From Eucommia ulmoides (Eukaryota > Streptophyta > Magnoliopsida > Garryales > Eucommiaceae), in the NCBI GenBank assembly GCA_016647705.1, contig CM028328.1, positions 12,146,614 to 12,210,613 on the forward strand: DNA of 64,000 nt, written 5' to 3'. The notes under the pieces were generated by a model, which saw nothing but the letters and a program-made list of their open reading frames with translations, was not told where the DNA came from and did not search any database. Positions 58,570 to 64,000 of the stretch are shown piece by piece; within the stretch, counting starts at the first letter, position 1; each line of letters starts with the position of its first letter. The translations under genes were made by a program, and so were the position numbers.

Positions 58570-58588
58570 TTGGCGCCGTCTGTGGGAA
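58570..58588 (+). other. Primer-binding site of the Tat-lineage element
   Basis: TTTGGCGCCGTCTGTGGGAA, the form common in Tat/Ogre elements. Its first nine bases, TGGCGCCGT, would pair with the end of plant tRNA-Asp. Confidence 0.65.
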
Positions 58589-58635
58589 CACACTAAAAGC
58601 CTCCCTTAATCATCAACTTCCCACGAGGTTAAGAT

Positions 58636-60600
58636 TTGATGATCACAAGGTTTGGGAAGGAAATCCGCCAGGCCGACCAAGCGCCCGCCACCAACAGCAA
58701 TCCACCCCCCATATCCGTGCATGATATGTTTAGAGTTCCCAGGTCGGATCCCTCGGTACCTCCTGAGGAGGGGATCCACCTGTCCGCCATCCCACCGTCC
58801 GGGCTGGAGGGACCGACCACTCAGCAAGCCACCCGAGTAGGACCTATCTTGTCTCCAGAACAGCTTGTTGGGCAGGCCTCTAGAGCGCCTGAGGCAGCCC
58901 GCGTCGATTTTTTGGAGCGTCAGCTCAGCAAATTCCAAACCTTCTTCCACATCGTCCTGACCCGCTTGCTACTAGTCCCTCCGATGGACCTTCCTACAGT
59001 CCAAGTTGCGAGCAGGGAGGGTCGAGCGGTCGTGGGTGAAGAACGTATCATCCGTTCCAACGGACGTGACCTGCCGCCTCGGATCCGCAACGTTAATCGG
59101 AGGGAAGTGGAGGTGGCACCCCCTGAGATCTCGGGATCCCCGTCATCACCTCCACCACGGCGAAGGAGAGGCGACTGAGCCGAATCACCCCTCGCCCATA
59201 GCGCTACCATGTGGTCCGATCATCACCCCCGTCGCTTTCGGGAGGTCGATTCACATTTCTTACCACGACAGCTCCCATCTCGGGCCACTTTCAGTTAAGC
59301 TCGGGCCCAGCCAGGGGCTAAGATGGTAGTAGAAAGGCGCTTAGCTAACATGGAGGTGGCCTTGCAACAGATCCGGGGAACCAGGGGCCTGTCTAGGCTT
59401 CCCTCAGAGGTAAGATCTCCTTTCATCAATGAAATTTTGGAAGAGCCCTTGCCCGCGCGATACACCTATCCCCAAATGGTCCTATATGACGGTGTCACTG
59501 ATCCGGAGGACCACTTGTCCATCTTCAGGTCGTATATGGATCTACACTCCGCCTCAATAGCAATGAGGTGTAAGGCATTTCTCCTCACCCTCACGGGGGC
59601 CGCCGGGGCTTGGTTCCAAACTTTGGCACCAGCTTCCATCTCCAATTTTCACGAGTTAGAATTATTATTCCTTTCGCGATTCGGGCGATCGCGACGTAGA
59701 CCAAAAACCATGGCCCACATTCTCGCACTCCAACAATTACCCGATGAGTCGCTGGGGGATTATGTGGAGAGGTTTTACAAGGAGATCATCGGGTGTGATG
59801 AGCTCAGTGACATGGTCGCGATGAGCGCATTCATCGACGGCCTGAAACATCAACGCCTCATGTATGACCTCTATTCTAACCCAGCTCCTACTCTGGATGC
59901 TGCCCTAAAGAGAGGCACGAGGTTTCATAATGCTGATGAGCGGGAAGCAGCGAGGAAGGACCAAGGAGGTAGTCACAAGAAGAAAGGAAAGGCAGAAGAA
60001 AGGCCGAACAAACACCATGGATCCAAAAGGCTACAGGCAGAAGGGAGGCTGGGGCCGTTGCCCGGAGATCGGAGATCGTTCCCGCCCCAGGGAAACCGCC
60101 AACAGAACTACACGCCTCTCACCGTCTCGGTGGCCACCATCTTAGCTGAGAATGCAGGGAGGGATTTTTTTCCTCCTCCTCTTCCACCCAGCGGAAAACC
60201 GATGGGGAGGTCTATGGACAAATACTGTGAGTTCCACAAAGACCGGGGACATTCTACCGAGAATTGTTTTCGACTTCGGGAAGAAATTGAAGCCCTCATT
60301 AGCAGGGGGTACCTCGGTCGCTATGTTCGAAGGGATGGCCGAGCTCCCAAAACGGAGGAGCGTGACTCCCGCGAAGAACATAGGGGTCGCATAAGAAAAA
60401 GAAATAGAAGTCACCCCCCTCCTAGGTCAGATGCAGGGAGGGACGATGACGAGCACAGGATTGATGGCGAGATTAACGTCATCCACGGAGGATTGGGCCT
60501 TGGGAGAGAGACCCTCTCATCCAAGAAGAGGTACGAGCACAAAGCCAAAAGAAAAGTGAGCGAAGACGTCTTCACGGTCAGCACGGTTAACGCTGCAGAG
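58636..60600 (+). pseudogene. gag region of the Tat-lineage element
   Basis: It contains the plant retrotransposon gag domain (MVLYDGVTDPEDHLSIFRSY, GAAGAWFQTL, LPDESLGDYVERFYKEI) at about 59450-59900 and a knuckle-like KYCEFHKDRGHSTENC near 60220-60270. The part before 59180 is proline-rich leader protein. It would form the particle core. Fossil, not intact. Confidence 0.85.
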
Positions 60601-63100
60601 CACAACGTTATTTCATTCAGTGAGAAAGACCTTAGGGATGTGCATGTGCCCCCACGACGACGTCCTCGTCATCATGGTGATCATCCATCACTACAAAATG
60701 GGACGGATCCTGGTAGATGGTGGTAGTTCCGCTGATATTATCTTCAAATGGGCATTTAAGAAAATGAACGTAGATCTCAGCGCGATAAAACAGTCGATGG
60801 CCCCTAGTCGATTTTGGAGGGGATGTTGTGAACGCCGCCGGGTGGATCTCGCTTCCAGTAACAGTCGGGGCCCATCCACGGACCTCCACTGTTTGGACCA
60901 AATTTCTGATCATAGACAAGCCCTTGCCCTATAACGCAATCATGGGTCGACCCACGGTGGCTGCCCTTAAAGCCGTCTGTTCCCCATATCACCAAGCGAT
61001 GAAGTTTCCCACCGAGGGAGGTGTGGGAGTGGTGAGGGGTGACCAAGAATCCTCCCGGGCTTGTGCACGGAGGGCATTGGAGAAGAAGAAATAGCAATCA
61101 TAGACGGAGCTAAAGCTCAGAGATTCCGAACTCATGGCTCTAGGTCGGGGGCTAGTGCCTATGCCCATCGATGATCCAAGAGAGGAGGAGGCTGGTCCCC
61201 GACCTCATGAGGAACTGGAGGAGGTTTCCATACACCCAACCATTGAAGAGAAAACTGTTAGGATCAGTGCTAGTCTCCCGTCCGAATAGAGGGATAAACT
61301 CATCCAACTACTCCAACGCAATTACGATGTCTTTGCCTAGTCCCATGACGAGCTGTTGGGTATTGATCCGAGCGTGGCAATGCACCGCCTCCATGCTGAT
61401 CTACATCATTCTCTCGTGCGGCAAAAATGGCAGAAATTTCATCCGAAACGCCAGAAGTTAATTGAAACAGAGATGGATAAATTGATTAGCTCTGGCGTCG
61501 TTGAAGAAGTTAAATTCCCGGACTGGTTGGTGAATGTGGTCTTGGCTTCCAAGGCTGGAAACAAGTGGCACCTCTGTGTTGATTTCAAAGATCTGAATAA
61601 AGCCTGCCCGAAAGACTTCTTCCCCCTACCCCAGATTGATATCGTCATAGACGCCACAACGGGGTATGAGCGCCTGAGTTTCCTCGACGCCAATGCTGGG
61701 TACAATCAAATTCCACTGTTTTCTCCCGATAAGAGCAAAATGTCGTTCATCACTGATAGGGGTACATACTGTTACAAAGTAATGTCGTTTGGCTTGCGCA
61801 ACGCCGGAGCCACTTATTAACGACTGGTGAACAAAATGTTCAAGGAAGAGATCGGAAGGACGATGGAGGTTTACATTGATGACATGTTGGTCAAGAGCTC
61901 GAGATCCCTTGACTACACACAACATCTCCACGATTGCTTTGAGAAACTCCGGGTCCACTGCATGAAACTCAACCCAAACAAATGTACTTTTGGGGTTTCT
62001 GCTGGAAAGTTCCTAGGGTACATGGTCTCCCAGCACGACATCGACGCTAACCCCGATTAAATACACGCGATCCTCAGAATGGCCTCCCCTCGGAACAAGA
62101 AGGAGGTACAGAGTGCTAAGGGGTAGCGACAATTTTGGGTGGACCAACGAGTGCGAGTCAGCTTTCTAAGCGCTCAAGAACTATCTGTCCTCTACTCCTC
62201 TGCTCAGCACCCCGAAGGAGGAGAAGACCCTTTACCTATATATTGTCGCGTCTGCAACAGCGGTGAGTGCTGCTCTTGTGAGGGATGACGTCGGGGCCCA
62301 GTATCCGGTCTTTTACTCTAGCAAGGTCCTCTCGGATACCAAAACGAGGTACACCAAGTTTGAGAAACTGACTTATGCTCTACTGGTGGCTTCTCAGAAA
62401 CTGAAACAGTATTTCCAAGCACACTAGATCGTCGTCCTCACAGACCAGCCAATAAGGCAAATTTTGCATTTACCAGACATCTCGGGGTGGTTAATGAAGT
62501 ATAGCCTTGAGCTGGGTCAGTTTCATATTGAATATCGCCCTAGGACGGCCATTAAGGGTCAGGTCCTAGTAGATTTCATCACTGAGCTCACATTTCCTGA
62601 GGACCTCGAGCCACCCGCCACTCAACCAGAAGTAAGAAGGGTGGAAGAAGGGGAAGTGCAGGGTGACTCCAGCCCAGATAACGATCTGGCGACATGGAAG
62701 CTGTTTACCGATGGATCATCCAACACCAGTGGTTGTGGAGCGGGGATGGTGCTCGTTGCCCCAGGCAATGAAGAAATTGAGTACGCCCTAAGACTGGGGT
62801 TTAGAGCAACTAATAATGAGGCAAAATACGAGACTCTACTGGCCGGGCTCTGTATGGCCAGGGAATTCAATGTGACGGTATTGTCCGTCTTTTGCGACTC
62901 TCAGCTGGTCATCAACCAGGTCAATGAGGAATACTTAGCGAAAGACCCTAGTATGACTGCGTATCTTGAGAGGGTCAAAACCCTGATGGGGGAATTCAAA
63001 GAAATCAATGTATCCAAAATACCACGAGAGGAGAACCGGCACGCCGATGCCTTGGCAAACCTTGCCTCGGCAGTAGCGTTAACCCTGAAGCGAAGTGTGC
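60600..63100 (+). pseudogene. pol region: protease, reverse transcriptase, two RNase H domains
   Basis: Protease-like words lie near 60640-61000 (with ILVDGGSSADII), reverse transcriptase at about 61390-62060 (WHLCVDFKDLNKACPKDFFP, VYIDDMLVK), the first RNase H at about 62210-62480, and the second RNase H-like domain at about 62690-63060 (LFTDGSSNTSGCGAG, NNEAKYETLLAGL). Two RNase H domains in tandem point to the Tat lineage. Fossil, several interruptions. Confidence 0.88.
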
Positions 63101-64000
63101 CAGTTGAGTATCTCGATGCTCCGAGCACGACAGTTTCTGACCGAGTGGCTCCAATCTGTGAGCTTAATAACCATCCCACTTGGATGGACCCCATCCGTAA
63201 ATATCTGAAAGACAGAACGCTCCCCGACGATCGCAACGAAGCAAGAAGGATGCGATACAGGTCAGCCAGATATTGCATTCTGGACGGGGTCCTGTATCGA
63301 CGTTCCTTCTTTGGACCATACTCACGGTGCTTGTGGCCGGAAGAAGCCGACTATGTAATGAGAGAGACCCATGAGGGAATCTATGGCAATCACTTGGGGG
63401 GCAGGGCCTTGGCTCGAAAACTCCTCCGCCAAATATATTTTTGGCCAAAAATGCTAGAAGACGCGAGTGAGTTCGTAAAAAAAATGTGACAAATGCCAAC
63501 GTTTCGGTCCCCACCCTTATCTACCGCCAATGACCATGGTGCCCATGGCGAGTCTGTGGCCCTTTGCCCAATGGGGAATCGACTTGTTGGGCCCTTTTCC
63601 ACAGGCCACTGGTCAAAGGAAATTCCTCGTGGTCTCTATCGACTATTTCACTAAGTGGGTGGAAGCCGAACCCCTGGCCTGCATTACCAAGGAGAAAGTC
63701 CGGGACTTTGTCTGGAAGTCCATGGTGTGTCGGTTCGAAATCCCGAGGGTAATCGTGTCCGACAACGGCACTCAATTTGACAATAACTTGTTTACTTCTT
63801 TTTGCTCCGGCCTGGGTATCTGAACACACTTTGTGTCTCCTAGTCATCCGCAAGCTAATGGACAGGTAGAAGTCACGAATCGAACGGTTCTACACGGTTT
63901 AAAGACCAGACTTGACAAAGCTAAAGGGAGGTGGGTGGAGGAACTTTACTCGGTCCTCTGGGCATACCACACCACTTCCCGGACCCCGACTGGAGAGACA
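63100..64000 (+). pseudogene. Integrase region of the Tat-lineage element
   Basis: A zinc-binding HHCC-type part (about 63350-63500) is followed by the catalytic core, with WGIDLLGPFPQATGQRKFLV, VSDNGTQFDN and SHPQANGQVEVTNR, running to the window edge. Fossil. Confidence 0.88.

Larger units (their letters stand above)
57886..64000 (+). mobile_element. Ty3/gypsy element, Tat lineage, partial in window
   Basis: A 5' LTR (57886 to about 58567), primer site, gag region, and pol in the order protease, reverse transcriptase, RNase H, second RNase H-like domain, integrase. The second RNase H and the TGGCGCCGTCTGTGGGAA primer region are marks of the Tat/Ogre/Retand group. The 3' LTR lies beyond the window. 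It inserted into the LARD LTR, so it is the younger of the two. It is a broken fossil with at least five interruptions between gag and integrase. Confidence 0.9.

Overview
The window is nuclear DNA of a flowering plant, probably a eudicot. It is very AT-rich, its genes have short GT-AG introns with T-rich acceptors, and the transposon families are plant ones: Helitrons, Mutator-like elements (MULEs), PIF/Harbinger, hAT and CACTA MITEs, tRNA-derived SINEs and Ty3/gypsy LTR elements. I could not name the species. Three genes look whole: one host gene and the two genes carried by a full-length MULE. Almost everything else is transposon, transposon footprint or low-complexity spacer.

Layout. (1) 1-22194 is a tandem duplication of about 10 kb of upstream DNA. 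Copy A runs from before base 1 to about 10362 and copy B from about 11088 to 22194. Copy B ends in the promoter and first non-coding exon of the host gene; copy A ends in an orphan version of that promoter. The 0.7 kb between them holds a decayed polyol/sugar transporter fragment and a C2H2 zinc-finger exon. Each copy then took its own insertions: Helitron A (1094-4562) and a Harbinger-like element in A; Helitron B (11622-14919), a 696-bp MULE MITE, two SINEs and a 2.35-kb MULE in B. A MITE at 9586/21450 is present in both copies. (2) 22097-27360 is the host gene, a CCCH zinc-finger / OST-HTH / RRM RNA-binding protein with one non-coding and seven coding exons (548 aa, frame closes exactly). 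(3) 27400-35300 is spacer with a hAT-like element, a SINE with exact target-site duplication (TSD), a solo LTR with TSD, and SINE and TRIM remnants. (4) 35304-43012 is a small Harbinger-type MITE split by a 7092-bp MULE with perfect terminal bases, a 10-bp TSD, a MudrA-type transposase gene (866 aa) and a second five-exon gene for a plant mobile domain (PMD) protein (663 aa). Its subterminal regions are arrays of near-identical hairpins. (5) 43000-52690 holds two solo LTRs of one family in opposite orientation, each with its own 5-bp TSD, a 101-bp CACTA MITE and many tandem repeats. (6) 52689-64000 is an LTR element with no recognisable coding region on the minus strand (LARD-like). Its upstream LTR is split by a Ty3/gypsy Tat-lineage element on the plus strand that runs off the window end.

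How the parts relate. The host gene is the only conventional gene. Its upstream region has been duplicated and then remodelled by insertions, so the two copies act as mutual empty-site controls that order the insertions in time. The MULE is the most interesting unit: it appears intact and pairs a transposase with a PMD gene on the same strand inside one set of terminal repeats. All boundaries come from reading the sequence by eye; no search or alignment program was run.
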